Shown here piece by piece: positions 42,633 to 52,201 of a stretch of DNA of 64,000 nucleotides (the stretch's first letter is position 1; the number at the start of each line of letters is the position of its first letter). The translations under genes and the position numbers were made by a program. The stretch is from Neobacillus mesonae (GTDB lineage: Bacteria; Bacillota; Bacilli; Bacillales; Cytobacillaceae). A model generated the notes under the pieces. That model was not told the origin of the DNA, ran no database searches, and worked only from the letters and a program-made list of their open reading frames with translations. The DNA lies in the NCBI RefSeq assembly GCF_001636315.1, contig NZ_KV440949.1:4107543-4171542 (forward strand). Direction: 5' to 3'.

Positions 42633-43538
42633 ATGCAAAATCAGCATCACTTACCTGGTCATGTAAGCCAAGATCAGTTTAATCAAATGTTAGTTGCCCC
42701 TGAGTCATTTGCTGCCAAACCAGAGTCTTTAACTGAACAAATGTTTGTTGATCGTTCCTTAACGGAAAATAGGTTTTGGCTTAGGATTATGAAAGAGCAT
42801 GCCTTATTTTTAGGTGAAGGGTTTAACCGAAAAGATACACATTTAATCCAGCAAACCGACAGATTTCATTACTTCTTTGAACAGCAAGAAAAAAAGGCTT
42901 ATCAAGTTCCAAATAACGTATCCTTGGTTAGGAAATTAAACGAAGAAAGTATTGAATTGGTGCATGGTTTTCGAAATTTTAAAAGAAACCTCTTGATACT
43001 GATCATTAATTGTAAGATAAGCGGTTTTAATTTTCCTTTGCTTGTAGACCATATTGCTAGGGAAGCAGAGTATTTTATGAGGACACTAACAAAATTTAAT
43101 CAAGGAATATTAGACCCAATTCAGGATGCTATTATTAGTGAGAATGTTTTTTGGCTGAGAATTATGATGGAACATTCCCGCTTTATAGTGTCATTACTTG
43201 ATCAATCTGAAAGAAATTTAATTAATACTGCAAGGAAATTTGGAGATGATTTCGAAGTACTATTAAATCAAGCAAGGGACGTGGAGTCAATGTTATATCA
43301 AAAACAGCCCACCTACCCAATTATAGGAAAGATGAATAAAGATAGTGAAAGTGCTGCCCAAGAAATTCGTGATTTTAAGAAAACTGGGCTTGAATTAATT
43401 AAATCATGCCAAATCCGAAACGTGATAAATCCTTTATTAGCAGATCATGTTGTAAGGGAGGCTGAGCACTTCCTGTATATGATTCATGTTCTAGAAGATA
43501 GATTAAATAAAAAGAAAATGGAAGAGAAGCATCTATAA
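42633..43538 (+). CDS. DUF2935-family helical protein, tandem duplicated
   Basis: 301 residues formed by two homologous all-helical halves. Each half has an FWLRIMxEH motif (FWLRIMKEHALFLGEGF near residue 45 and FWLRIMMEHSRFIVSLL near 170) and a later DHxxREAExF motif (LLVDHIAREAEYFMRTL and LLADHVVREAEHFLYMI). The conserved Glu-His pairs suggest a ferritin-like metal site. The family is common in Bacillus and Clostridium, with no established function known to me. The ATG follows a G-rich GGGGGGGAG. Confidence 0.85.
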   Translation: MQNQHHLPGHVSQDQFNQMLVAPESFAAKPESLTEQMFVDRSLTENRFWLRIMKEHALFLGEGFNRKDTHLIQQTDRFHYFFEQQEKKAYQVPNNVSLVRKLNEESIELVHGFRNFKRNLLILIINCKISGFNFPLLVDHIAREAEYFMRTLTKFNQGILDPIQDAIISENVFWLRIMMEHSRFIVSLLDQSERNLINTARKFGDDFEVLLNQARDVESMLYQKQPTYPIIGKMNKDSESAAQEIRDFKKTGLELIKSCQIRNVINPLLADHVVREAEHFLYMIHVLEDRLNKKKMEEKHL

Positions 43539-43566
43539 TTATAGTTTATGATGTTTAAGAAAAATC

Positions 43567-43600
43567 AAAAAGGCAGCTACATGTGAAAGCTGCCTTTTTT
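43567..43600. terminator. Terminator between the DUF2935 gene and ald
   Basis: AAAAAGGCAGCT / AGCTGCCTTTTTT hairpin between convergent genes. Confidence 0.85.
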
Positions 43601-43612
43601 CATATTATATAA

Positions 43613-44749
43613 TTATTTTACTTCAGAAAGCTCTTTTCCAAGCGCTTCTTCCACGGATACATAGTTATATCCAAGGTCTTTGGCCACAGCCTCATATGTG
43701 ATTTCACCGGCAGCAACATTGACGCCAAGCTTCAAGGATGGATTTTCAGTGATTGCTTTGAAAACACCTTTATTAGCAATTTGCAGGGCATATGGAACCG
43801 TCACATTTGTTAAAGCGATTGTTGATGTTCTTGGAACAGCACCAGGCATATTGGCTACGGAATAATGAATAACACCGTGTTTTTCGAATGTTGGGTTATC
43901 ATGTGTTGTGACATGGTCGCTAGTCTCAACAACACCGCCTTGGTCAATCGCAACATCGACGATTACAGAGCCAGCTTTCATGGTTTTTACCATTTCTTCT
44001 GTAACAAGCTTCGGAGCTTTCGCGCCAGGAATTAAGACCGCACCAATTAAAAGGTCTGCTTCCTTCACCGCTTCCGCAATATTATATGGGTTAGACATTA
44101 ATGTTTTTACTTGGTTACCAAAAATATCATCTAGCTGACGCAGGCGGTCTGCACTTAAATCGATAATCGTTACATCAGCACCTAAGCCGATTGCCATTTT
44201 CGCGGCATTTGTACCTACGATACCTCCGCCGATAATTGTTACTTTACCGCGGTTGACACCTGGTACACCGGCAAGCAGAATACCTTGTCCGCCATTATTT
44301 TTTTGTAAAAATTGAGCGCCGATTTGTGCTGCCATTCGGCCTGCAACTTCACTCATAGGTGTTAATAAAGGAAGAGTTCTGTTTACTGATACTGTTTCGT
44401 AGGCAATGGCAATAACGCCTTTTTCTTTAAGCGCTTTAGCCAGTTCCGGTTCAGCAGCAAGGTGTAAGTAGGTAAAAAGAATTAAGCCTGAACGGAAGTA
44501 TTGATATTCACTTTCAAGAGGTTCTTTAACCTTCATGATCATATCTGCTTTTGCCCACACGTTTTCGACGCCGTCAATAATTTCGGCACCAGCCTTGGCA
44601 TAATCCTCATCAGCGAAACCGCTTCCAATCCCAGCCCCTTTTTCAACCAGTACAGAATGCCCGGCATTTTTGAACGATAGAACACCAGCTGGAGTTAGAG
44701 CCACACGATTTTCATTGTTTTTAATCTCTTTTGGTACACCGATAAACAT
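43613..44749 (-). CDS. ald: Alanine dehydrogenase
   Basis: 378 residues, the standard Ald length. It deaminates L-alanine to pyruvate and ammonium with [23 protein letters not shown] at the start, [23 protein letters not shown] with catalytic Lys and His, the NAD motif [25 protein letters not shown] and [19 protein letters not shown] are all present. GGGAGGAAAG precedes the ATG. In B. subtilis ald is needed for alanine use and for normal sporulation and is activated by AdeR. An AdeR-like gene lies immediately upstream on the same strand. Confidence 0.97.
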   Translation of the reverse strand: MFIGVPKEIKNNENRVALTPAGVLSFKNAGHSVLVEKGAGIGSGFADEDYAKAGAEIIDGVENVWAKADMIMKVKEPLESEYQYFRSGLILFTYLHLAAEPELAKALKEKGVIAIAYETVSVNRTLPLLTPMSEVAGRMAAQIGAQFLQKNNGGQGILLAGVPGVNRGKVTIIGGGIVGTNAAKMAIGLGADVTIIDLSADRLRQLDDIFGNQVKTLMSNPYNIAEAVKEADLLIGAVLIPGAKAPKLVTEEMVKTMKAGSVIVDVAIDQGGVVETSDHVTTHDNPTFEKHGVIHYSVANMPGAVPRTSTIALTNVTVPYALQIANKGVFKAITENPSLKLGVNVAAGEITYEAVAKDLGYNYVSVEEALGKELSEVK

Positions 44750-44872
44750 TTTCTTTCCTCCCCATTATTCAAAAAATTTGTTCTATGGATAAAGTATAAA
44801 ATGTTTACCGGTGATTTTCTTTGTTTAGAATGGAGAAAGATATTTGCGACTTTTGGAGATTTTCACAAACAT

Positions 44873-46111
44873 TTATATTCTTTGATACTTTTGCAGCTTT
44901 AAATCAATATAAAGCGTCATTTTCTGATTGGGATCTTTAAAGTCAACACCGCCAATTTCAGCAATTCTTTTCAATCGATAATTTAATGTATTGGCATGTA
45001 CATTTAACTCTTTCGCGGCATCATTGATATTCGTATCTTTACTTAAAAATACATCAAGTGTCTCAATGAGATTGCTATTATGTTTTTCGTCGTATTCCCG
45101 CAGCATCCTCAACGAATAATTTTCATACTGTTCATGTTTCCGCTTTTCTAAAAGGATATGGAAGAATTGATAAATACCTAACTTTTGATAGGTATATATA
45201 TTTTTCGTTTCATCAGGAAATTGATGTTTAATTGATAAGACTTCCAGCGTCTCATTATAGGCCTTCGTGATGGTTGAATAGTCGTTATAAATACTGCTGA
45301 AAACAGGTGTTATGCCTGTAATTCTGTAACGTTCCTTCATTTTATGAATAAAAAGCTGAGCAAATTCGCTTAGTTCTTCAAATGGATTTTGAATACTGTC
45401 TGCAGATATGAGCAGAATCAACTGATTACAATCAATCGTTGACAGCATTATTTTCAAACGTTGATTTGTTTTTAATGAATAGGAAATGTTTTGCTCTTCT
45501 TTATTTGTAATATTTTGCTGGAACTGAAACACAAGTAATCCATAGGTGGAAGCAGGTGTAATTTGCAGTGATTGAAAATGATTCATTATTTCTTCATGAA
45601 TGTGTAAATGCCCTGTTAATAGCTTCCAAAAGAATTCCTGTGATCGCTCTTCCTTTCTATTTTTTCTTGTCCGAAGCTGCAGGAGTTTATTTTTTGCTGA
45701 CTGTGCCGCTTTTTTTAACAGTGCAAGGTCTTCATCTGTTAAAGATCTATCAATTTCTATTGCCCAAATAAACCCCAATACTTCTTCCTGCTTCCAAATA
45801 GAAATTGCCACCCGATGCCCAAGTCCAATCTCGGCCATATTTTTCACACGAATCGGCTCTTTTGTTGAAAGAAGAGCTGGAATTGTCCCTTCCTTCCACA
45901 GTTGATTGATAACCTTCTCAGGTACTCTGCGGCCAATAATGGTTGAAATTCGTGCTTGGTCAGTCCGCTCATCATGTGTGCTATAGGCCAGAAGGCGGTG
46001 ATTAGCATCCTCGATGGTCACTGGACATTGAAGCACTTGGCTGATTCTGTCAGCTAATTCATCCAAACTATCGAAATCAATTTTAAAAGGATCATATACG
46101 CCATAATTCAA
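44873..46111 (-). CDS. adeR: PucR-family activator, probable AdeR (alanine dehydrogenase regulator)
   Basis: 412 residues from a TTG at 46111, six bases after GGAGGT; the TTG at 46126 overlaps that site. The N-terminal half is GAF-like (VTIEDANHRLLAYSTHDE, KQEEVLGFIWAIEIDRSLTDED). A GGDEF-like middle follows, and the C-terminal PucR/CdaR helix-turn-helix is at about 360-400 (DAAKELNVHANTLNYRLKRI). B. subtilis AdeR (YukF) has this structure and activates ald. Here the gene lies directly upstream of ald and divergent from an amino-acid permease, which supports the name. The effector is presumably alanine. Confidence 0.83.
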   Translation of the reverse strand: MNYGVYDPFKIDFDSLDELADRISQVLQCPVTIEDANHRLLAYSTHDERTDQARISTIIGRRVPEKVINQLWKEGTIPALLSTKEPIRVKNMAEIGLGHRVAISIWKQEEVLGFIWAIEIDRSLTDEDLALLKKAAQSAKNKLLQLRTRKNRKEERSQEFFWKLLTGHLHIHEEIMNHFQSLQITPASTYGLLVFQFQQNITNKEEQNISYSLKTNQRLKIMLSTIDCNQLILLISADSIQNPFEELSEFAQLFIHKMKERYRITGITPVFSSIYNDYSTITKAYNETLEVLSIKHQFPDETKNIYTYQKLGIYQFFHILLEKRKHEQYENYSLRMLREYDEKHNSNLIETLDVFLSKDTNINDAAKELNVHANTLNYRLKRIAEIGGVDFKDPNQKMTLYIDLKLQKYQRI

Positions 46112-46315
46112 TTTTGTTACCTCCAACTAAATACAAAGAAGACGATTTTTATTAATTGAATTCCCTTTGTTTAATTTTACAAAAAAAATAGGTCTATTTC
46201 ATGTTTTTAAACAAAAAATATACAAAAAAATGATAAAACAATGTAAAATATCTTCAGATTATTATTTTAAAATAAAAATTTGCTTATTTCGAGTTCCATT
46301 AGGGAGATGTAAAAA

Positions 46316-47731
46316 ATGAGTTCGCATCATCAAGGGAAAGAACTTCAGCGGGGATTAGAAGAACGGCATATTACGTTAATGTCCTTAGGAGCTGCAATCG
46401 GGGTCGGATTATTCCTTGGGTCCGCAACGGCCATTCAAATGGCAGGACCGGGGATTTTGTTCGCTTATGCATTCAGCGGTATGATTATGTTCTTTATCAT
46501 GAGGGCACTTGGGGAAATGGCTATCCAAAGACCTGTTGCCGGCTCGTTCAGTACGTATGCAAGAGAGTATTTAGGACCGCTTGCAGGGTTCATTACAGGG
46601 TGGAATTATTGGTTTCTATGGGTCACAACATGCATGGCGGAAATTACTGCTGTTGGAATATATATGGAATATTGGTTTCCGGCAGTACCAAGGTGGATTT
46701 GGGCCTTGGCTGCATTAGTGCTTATGACCGCCGTCAATGTGATGGCGGTAAAGGCTTATGGTGAATTGGAGTTTTGGTTTGCGCTAATTAAAATTGTAAC
46801 TATTGCAGCGATGATTATTGTCGGTGCGGCCATGATATTTTGGGGTTTGGGCAATGGCGGTATTGCTACGGGAATCAGCAATCTTTGGAATCATGGCGGT
46901 TTATTCCCGCATGGTTTAAAAGGTGTGTTACTATCCTTGCAAATGGTTATGTTTGCTTACCTAGGGATTGAAATGATCGGGGTAACAGCAGGGGAGGTTA
47001 AAAATCCTGAAAAGTCCTTGTCAAGAGCGATTGATACGGTGTTTTGGCGGATCCTATTATTTTATGTCGGTGCTCTTTTTGTCATTATGTCCATTTATCC
47101 TTGGTCAGAAATTGGTACAAAAGGCAGCCCGTTTGTTCTTACCTTTGAACAAATAGGCATTAAGAGTGCGGCGGGAATTATTAACTTTGTTGTTTTAACT
47201 GCTGCTTTGTCCTCCTGTAACAGCGGAATCTTTAGCACTGCAAGGATGTTATTTGACTTAGCCGGCCATGGGGAGGCACCAAAACGTTTTGGGAAAATAA
47301 CAAAAACAGGAGTACCTGGATTTGCTGTATTGGCATCGGCTGTTGCCTTATTGATTGGTGTGCTGTTAAATTATATTGTTCCTGCCAAGGTCTTTACTTG
47401 GGTGACCAGCATTGCCACCTTTGGAGCCATTTGGACATGGGGGATTATTTTACTTTCACAAATTCGTTATCGGAAGTCCTTAAAACTTGAGGAAGTGAAG
47501 CAAATGAAGTATAAGATGCCGCTATTTCCTTACACATCTTATATTTCATTAGCTTTTTTAGCTTTTGTTATTGTACTGTTGGCGTTTAGTCCTGATACAA
47601 GAATTGCCTTAATTATTGGGCCAGTATGGCTGCTTCTCCTAGTTGGGAGTTATTTTGGAAAAGGATTTCATAAATGGGAAAACAAAAGAATCTCTGCTGA
47701 CAAAAGCAAATTTGAAAGAATGGGACCTTGA
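46316..47731 (+). CDS. APC-family amino-acid permease, probable alanine transporter
   Basis: 471 residues with 12 membrane helices. LQRGLEERHITLMSLGAAIG then VGLFLGSATAIQMAGPGILF is the amino-acid transporter (AAT) signature, with SFSTYAREYLGPLAGFITGW, MFAYLGIEMIGVTAGEVKNP and SSCNSGIFSTARMLFDLA. It closely fits the AapA/YtnA group, which includes the B. subtilis alanine permease AlaP. It is divergent from the AdeR-like gene and clustered with ald, so alanine uptake is the best guess. It starts 200 bases from adeR; the gap should hold both promoters. Confidence 0.87.
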   Translation: MSSHHQGKELQRGLEERHITLMSLGAAIGVGLFLGSATAIQMAGPGILFAYAFSGMIMFFIMRALGEMAIQRPVAGSFSTYAREYLGPLAGFITGWNYWFLWVTTCMAEITAVGIYMEYWFPAVPRWIWALAALVLMTAVNVMAVKAYGELEFWFALIKIVTIAAMIIVGAAMIFWGLGNGGIATGISNLWNHGGLFPHGLKGVLLSLQMVMFAYLGIEMIGVTAGEVKNPEKSLSRAIDTVFWRILLFYVGALFVIMSIYPWSEIGTKGSPFVLTFEQIGIKSAAGIINFVVLTAALSSCNSGIFSTARMLFDLAGHGEAPKRFGKITKTGVPGFAVLASAVALLIGVLLNYIVPAKVFTWVTSIATFGAIWTWGIILLSQIRYRKSLKLEEVKQMKYKMPLFPYTSYISLAFLAFVIVLLAFSPDTRIALIIGPVWLLLLVGSYFGKGFHKWENKRISADKSKFERMGP

Positions 47732-47796
47732 CGGGTCTCATTTTTTTTGTTTTTTTCCACATACTAACAGGTAAATGTGAATGGGAGGTATATTAA

Positions 47797-48615
47797 ATGA
47801 AAAAGATTTCAATCTGGTTTCCGGCAGCTGTGATCACACTAATTCTTTCAAGTCTGACTGTTTCTGCTGAGCCTGCAAAAAATCCACCGCCGCATCTTTA
47901 TGAACAAAACACAATGTCGATTCTTTGGTTTCAAAATGCCGGGGAAGCAAAAGCATTGTATTACCAAGGATATAATATTGGGAAACTAAGATTAGACGAA
48001 ATCCTTAGAAAAAAGCAGTATAATCGTTCATTAAAGCCGGCAATTGTTCTTGATATTGATGAAACCGTTCTGGATAACAGCCCGTATCAAGCCTCGTTTG
48101 TCGTTAATAGGAATGGAGACCCGTTTAATTGGAGTAATTGGTTTGATCGGGCTGAAGCAAAATTACTTCCGGGAGCGCTTGAATTCTTACAGTATGCTGA
48201 TGCAAAGGGGGTAGAAATCTACTACATTTCCAACAGGAAAGAAACACAGAAGGCCGCAACAATTAAAAATTTACAGCATGTTGGTGCACCTCAGGCAGAT
48301 GCTCGGCATGTGCTGCTGCAGCAGGAAAATGAAAACGGGAAGGAAACACGCCGCCGTCACGTGGCCAAAACGCATGATATTTTATTATTATTTGGTGATA
48401 ACCTTGGTGATTTTAGCGGTTTTGATGGTTTAACAGATACCGGCAGAGTGGATACAGTTAATAAAATGAAAGAAGAGTTCGGTAAAAAATTGATCGTGTT
48501 CCCGAATCCGATGTATGGGGATTGGGAAGGAGCTATTTATGATTTTGATATGAAAAAATCATGGAAGGATATCGAAAGAATTAGAAAGGAACATCTGAAT
48601 AGTATAGAACCATAA
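47797..48615 (+). CDS. Secreted acid phosphatase, 5'-nucleotidase lipoprotein e(P4)-like
   Basis: 272 residues. HAD-superfamily class C phosphatase: the nucleophile motif is IVLDIDETVLDNSPYQ near residue 88, with YYISNRKETQ and LFGDNLGDFSGFD later. The N-terminus is a signal peptide (WFPAAVITLILSSLTVSAEP), but unlike H. influenzae e(P4) there is no lipobox cysteine, so it should be released or wall-held rather than lipid-anchored. It dephosphorylates nucleotides or similar esters outside the cell. GGGAGG precedes the ATG. Confidence 0.9.
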   Translation: MKKISIWFPAAVITLILSSLTVSAEPAKNPPPHLYEQNTMSILWFQNAGEAKALYYQGYNIGKLRLDEILRKKQYNRSLKPAIVLDIDETVLDNSPYQASFVVNRNGDPFNWSNWFDRAEAKLLPGALEFLQYADAKGVEIYYISNRKETQKAATIKNLQHVGAPQADARHVLLQQENENGKETRRRHVAKTHDILLLFGDNLGDFSGFDGLTDTGRVDTVNKMKEEFGKKLIVFPNPMYGDWEGAIYDFDMKKSWKDIERIRKEHLNSIEP

Positions 48616-48618
48616 AGG

Positions 48619-48657
48619 GACAAAAACGCTGCAAATAAATACTGCAGCGTTTTTGTC
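48619..48657. terminator. Terminator after the P4-like phosphatase
   Basis: A 15-bp stem (GACAAAAACGCTGCA / TGCAGCGTTTTTGTC). The T-rich arm serves as the tail. Confidence 0.8.
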
Positions 48658-48700
48658 GAAAATTGAAGAGAGATAAATAATATATAATAGTTCTGTTTAC

Positions 48701-49066
48701 TTAGTTCTTTACATTTAGAAGAATATTAATGGCGAAAATAATGATGCTTAATACCATAACTGTGCCGCCAATGGCAACGGCAGTACCAGCAGCAGCAACA
48801 CCGGAAACTAATAATGCAAGCCCGATCATCATGACAGGAAGAGCAAGATTATGCCCCCAAAAATGAACTTTAGCGAGTCTTGTCTCTGATGCACTAGGAA
48901 ATGCGACATAAATCAGACCGGCAAGGGTCATTGCTGTCCAGCCTAATAAATTAATGTGGACATGTACAGGGGTAAAAGTAAATTTTCCGGTCATGGACAT
49001 AAACATCCCTAAACAAACCCCAATGACAAAGTAACAAACGGAAATCTTAATAAACTTAACTCCCAT
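48701..49066 (-). CDS. Small four-helix membrane protein resembling cytochrome oxidase subunit I fragments
   Basis: 121 residues from ATG 49066, eight bases after AAGGAGG. Four membrane helices; the second loop has FTPVHVHINLLGWTAMTLAG, whose HVHINLLGW recalls heme-ligand helices of cbb3-type oxidases and NnrS. A further His pair is in KVHFWGHNLALP. Similar Bacillus proteins are often labelled cytochrome-c oxidase, but this is far too short to be a complete subunit. It may bind heme. Function unknown. Confidence 0.75.
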   Translation of the reverse strand: MGVKFIKISVCYFVIGVCLGMFMSMTGKFTFTPVHVHINLLGWTAMTLAGLIYVAFPSASETRLAKVHFWGHNLALPVMMIGLALLVSGVAAAGTAVAIGGTVMVLSIIIFAINILLNVKN

Positions 49067-49193
49067 TCGCAATCCTCCTTTTCGAAGTTAATAAATGTGA
49101 CTATAGTACTAAATATGTGGGAGGATAAACAGATAGAACTTTGATTTATTAGGACGAGAAAGGTTTTTTTATGGAGAATATTGCAGAATAGCA

Positions 49194-49226
49194 AACGAAA
49201 AAAGACCTCCAACTTTAGGAGGTCTT
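49194..49226 (-). terminator. Terminator after the DUF445 gene
   Basis: AAGACCTCC / GGAGGTCTT stem; on the minus strand it is followed by TTTTTTCG. Confidence 0.85.
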
Positions 49227-49241
49227 CTAAAAAATAAAATC

Positions 49242-50498
49242 TTAAAATAGAGCCTTTATTCCTACAAGAACAAGCCCGATTAAAAAGCCGCACACAGCAC
49301 CGTTTACACGAATCCACTGCAAATCTTTCCCGACATTTGTTTCTATCATATGAGTTAGTGTCTTCGTATCTAATTTATCTAAATTCTCTTTCACAAGTGT
49401 TCCGATTTTTGAATGGTTATGATCAACAAAGCTAACGATTTGTTTTTTTAGCCAGGTTTCCAACTGTTGAACTTTCTCTTCATCAGCTTTTAATTTCCCA
49501 AGATTATTAGCGATGATTGGGAGAACATATTTGTCATAAAAGTTAGGCTCTCCTGTGAAGTCTAATGCTTTCTGCTGAATCTCAGTTAACAGCTCTACAA
49601 TCTTTTCTTCCAGATGCCAGCGGTCAATTATTTGTGTTCGGAAGTGCTCAAGTTCTTCATAAACCTTCTCATCTGATTTTAGACTTTCCAGCTTTTGATG
49701 AATATGAAGCAATAATGTCTGCCGATTTTGATTATTTGGGTCACGGAAGCTGTCGACCCCTTTTACAATGAGACTCTGAATGATATTGCCTAGTTTTTCT
49801 TCGTTTACAAGACTACTGAAGGATCTTAGGGCAAACTGCATGAAACCATCTGCTTTAATATTTTCAATCATCTCCACTGCCATACCGCCGAGTCGATACT
49901 TCGTGCTGTCTCTTTTGGCCCATTCATCAACTTCCTTTAATACGTAATCTAATGCTTTTTCATCGTATTTTCGCAATGAAATTTGGTCAATTAATAAAGG
50001 AAGATAATTTTTGATATCGATTTTTTGCAGCCGTACCTTTATTTCCTTTTTAAGGATAGGGGCTATTTTTTGGATATCGATGAGATTAATAAAATGCTGC
50101 AGCAATGAAATAATATTTTTTTTGGCTGCTTCTGATTCCATTTCTTTTTCGGCTAATTCAAATAATTTCTCGCTTATTTGAAATGAATTAATTTTTGCCC
50201 GAATACTCTCTTTTGTAAGCCAATCATTCTCCAGCATCGAAATAATTTTACCGGTGATTTTTTCGCGATTCTTTGGTAATAGGGCCGTATGTGGGATTGG
50301 AACACCAAGTGGGTGACGGAATAACGCTGTTACGGCAAACCAATCGGCAAGTCCGCCTACTAATCCAGCCTCAAACCCACCCTGAAGGATCGTTTTCCAA
50401 ATGGATGGCTCTAATGGAATGGTAATCAGAAAACCGGCAGCCATTACAGCGAGAGAAATAGTCGCTAAATGCCGGGTGTTTTTTTTTGGTTTTTCCAT
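49242..50498 (-). CDS. DUF445 family protein
   Basis: 418 residues. An N-terminal hydrophobic hairpin (LATISLAVMAAGFLITIPL, then GGFEAGLVGGLADWFAVTALFRHPLGVPIPHTALLPKN) gives the DUF445 signature with its conserved WFAVTALFRHP. A long helical coiled region follows, with a closing membrane segment (WIRVNGAVCGFLIGLVLVGI). The likely topology is membrane anchors at both ends. Bacillus relatives include YheB. Function is unknown. Confidence 0.88.
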   Translation of the reverse strand: MEKPKKNTRHLATISLAVMAAGFLITIPLEPSIWKTILQGGFEAGLVGGLADWFAVTALFRHPLGVPIPHTALLPKNREKITGKIISMLENDWLTKESIRAKINSFQISEKLFELAEKEMESEAAKKNIISLLQHFINLIDIQKIAPILKKEIKVRLQKIDIKNYLPLLIDQISLRKYDEKALDYVLKEVDEWAKRDSTKYRLGGMAVEMIENIKADGFMQFALRSFSSLVNEEKLGNIIQSLIVKGVDSFRDPNNQNRQTLLLHIHQKLESLKSDEKVYEELEHFRTQIIDRWHLEEKIVELLTEIQQKALDFTGEPNFYDKYVLPIIANNLGKLKADEEKVQQLETWLKKQIVSFVDHNHSKIGTLVKENLDKLDTKTLTHMIETNVGKDLQWIRVNGAVCGFLIGLVLVGIKALF

Positions 50499-50610
50499 CT
50501 TATAACTCCTTGTTTGGTTTAATCATTGTTTTGAATATCAGGTCAAGAACTAATATAGCGAAAAAAAGAGGAATACACAAACAGAAATGATTGAAGAAGC
50601 AGAGGGGAAA

Positions 50611-50640
50611 AGAAAAAGCACTTCTCACGATTGAGAAGTG
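50611..50640 (-). terminator. Terminator overlapping the end of the 188-residue gene
   Basis: GCACTTCTC / GAGAAGTGC stem with TTTTTC on the minus strand; it covers the stop codon of the gene ending at 50625. Confidence 0.8.
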
Positions 50641-51191
50641 CCTTTCTTTTCAGGCCTATTGTGTGTGATAAGTCCATCGAGTTCGGTAATGTAAAATTGG
50701 ATTTCGGGCGCCGCTTTGAGATATTTTTCCTGTAATAATTGATAATAATTTACCCTTCGCTGTGGATCATAGCTTAATATAGGAAATTCTTTACGTTCTT
50801 CTACATATAGGTCGACCGCTTTTTGCACCATATCCATTGCTGGTGGAATATGTCGTTCATCTTCCTCGAATAAATCGTAGGTTTCCTTTGACATATAGAA
50901 TTTTTTTGTGGGAATTCCGCCAAGTATAGGAGCTAACTGATGGAAGTCAATACTGTGGTCATCTTTGACAAGGATAGTCCGATAGACTCCTTTTGGGAGG
51001 CACTCGGAAAATTTTCTGATGGCCATGCGGACATCGTCGAGAGTCACATCAATAGTTGGATAATTTTTCGCCGCTGCCTGTTCGTTTTTTATTCCTTTTT
51101 GATTAGGTGGTGTAAAGAATTTAATGATAAAGTAGACAACAAAGACAGTAAAAATAATACCGAATATCCAGCTGAAGGAAAGCGGGTTCAT
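50625..51191 (-). CDS. Membrane-anchored protein of unknown function (DUF3939-like)
   Basis: 188 residues. Residues 8-27 are a single membrane helix (WIFGIIFTVFVVYFIIKFF). The soluble part includes VTLDDVRMAIRKFSECLPKG, FHQLAPILGGIPTKKFYMSK and TYDLFEEDERHIPPAMDMVQ. I associate these with DUF3939 of Bacillaceae, but from memory only. No enzyme motif is seen. AAGGAGAAGG precedes the ATG. Confidence 0.75.
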   Translation of the reverse strand: MNPLSFSWIFGIIFTVFVVYFIIKFFTPPNQKGIKNEQAAAKNYPTIDVTLDDVRMAIRKFSECLPKGVYRTILVKDDHSIDFHQLAPILGGIPTKKFYMSKETYDLFEEDERHIPPAMDMVQKAVDLYVEERKEFPILSYDPQRRVNYYQLLQEKYLKAAPEIQFYITELDGLITHNRPEKKGTSQS

Positions 51192-51245
51192 AACAACCTT
51201 CTCCTTTACATTAATATCCTTTCATCTTTATTATATATAAATATT

Positions 51246-51290
51246 AACAAAAAAGGTATCTGCTATATAACCGCAGATACCTTTTTTGTT
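51246..51290 (-). terminator. Terminator after the IscA-like gene
   Basis: An 18-bp perfect stem (AACAAAAAAGGTATCTGC and complement) with a nine-base loop; T-tract on the minus strand. Confidence 0.9.
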
Positions 51291-51597
51291 AATGTATATG
51301 ATTATTTTCATTTCTGTATTTAATCTTCAGTTCATCAAGATGTTCATCAACTGATAAATATGTTTCTGTATCTTCAAAGAACCATGAATCATTGCTTTCG
51401 ACAAAGAAAGTGATCCCATTCACTTCTTTAGAAAATGCGATATCTCCTGGCGTTTCAAGCGAAAAAGCTAAGCTGTAGCCTTTATGCTTTGCCCCTAAGC
51501 CGGCATATTGCGGGAACAATCTTACAGTGAATGGCTTGTGGAAATCAAATTCTTGAGTAAACCATGCTGCTGCTTTTTCATCGATTGATAAGAACAT
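51289..51597 (-). CDS. HesB/IscA-like fold protein without the cluster cysteines (YneR-like)
   Basis: 102 residues. The order of elements (MFLSIDEKAAAWFTQEF, FTVRLFPQYAGLGAKHKGYS, ITFFVESNDSWFFEDTETYL) follows the HesB/IscA fold. The three cysteines that A-type carriers use to hold iron-sulfur clusters are absent; there is no cysteine in the protein at all. B. subtilis YneR is similar. It is unlikely to be a cluster carrier, and its role is unknown. Confidence 0.8.
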   Translation of the reverse strand: MFLSIDEKAAAWFTQEFDFHKPFTVRLFPQYAGLGAKHKGYSLAFSLETPGDIAFSKEVNGITFFVESNDSWFFEDTETYLSVDEHLDELKIKYRNENNHIH

Positions 51598-51837
51598 ATT
51601 TATGCACCAACCTTTTTGTAGGAGTATGTTTTTTTTACAGAAGGATGTAAGAGTTTACTTATAGGGTATAATTTTTTTGAAAAATTGACTATGATATAAC
51701 TCACAAACTGCTTCTTGTGTTGTTGTTGTAATAAAATGTTCAAATTTAAGGATGTTAAAGTGTGAACTAAATCAATATTCTATTTAGCAAAATGAGTTTA
51801 AATAAAGATAGTTAATAAATACGCTGGTGGGGATTAT

Positions 51838-52095
51838 ATGAATAAAGATTGGACAAAGGATTTAGAGCATGATGAATACGAGCAGGATATCGATCTTATC
51901 ATAAAGGCTGCTTTGACAGCGGTGGAAGAAACAGCGGCAGGGTGCTATGTAAATTTAGTCACCGCCTCAGCCTTTGGCAGCCCGGAGGATTATTTACAGC
52001 CTTTACTCGAAGGGCTTTTTCCAAATAAGCTTAGAGTCAAATTTATTGATCAATGTGGATGCGGCGGATATGTTCTCAGGGTTTGGAAACTATAA
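51838..52095 (+). CDS. Small protein with a C-terminal CGCGG motif
   Basis: 85 residues; GGTGGGG lies seven bases upstream of the ATG. The N-terminus is acidic (KDLEHDEYEQDIDLI). A helical AALTAVEETAAGCYVNLV segment follows, and the end is FIDQCGCGGYVLRVWKL. The CGCGG cluster with an earlier Cys in AGCYV might bind metal or be modified. I do not recognise the family with confidence. No radical-SAM gene is close by. Confidence 0.7.
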   Translation: MNKDWTKDLEHDEYEQDIDLIIKAALTAVEETAAGCYVNLVTASAFGSPEDYLQPLLEGLFPNKLRVKFIDQCGCGGYVLRVWKL

Positions 52096-52201
52096 GTGCT
52101 TTTTGAATTGTTTCCTCTATGAATTGTTCCCTTTTTTGTAACATTAAAATTGTAAGAATGATGATATGATGAAGGAAATTAGAAAAAGGAGATTTTGACC
52201 T

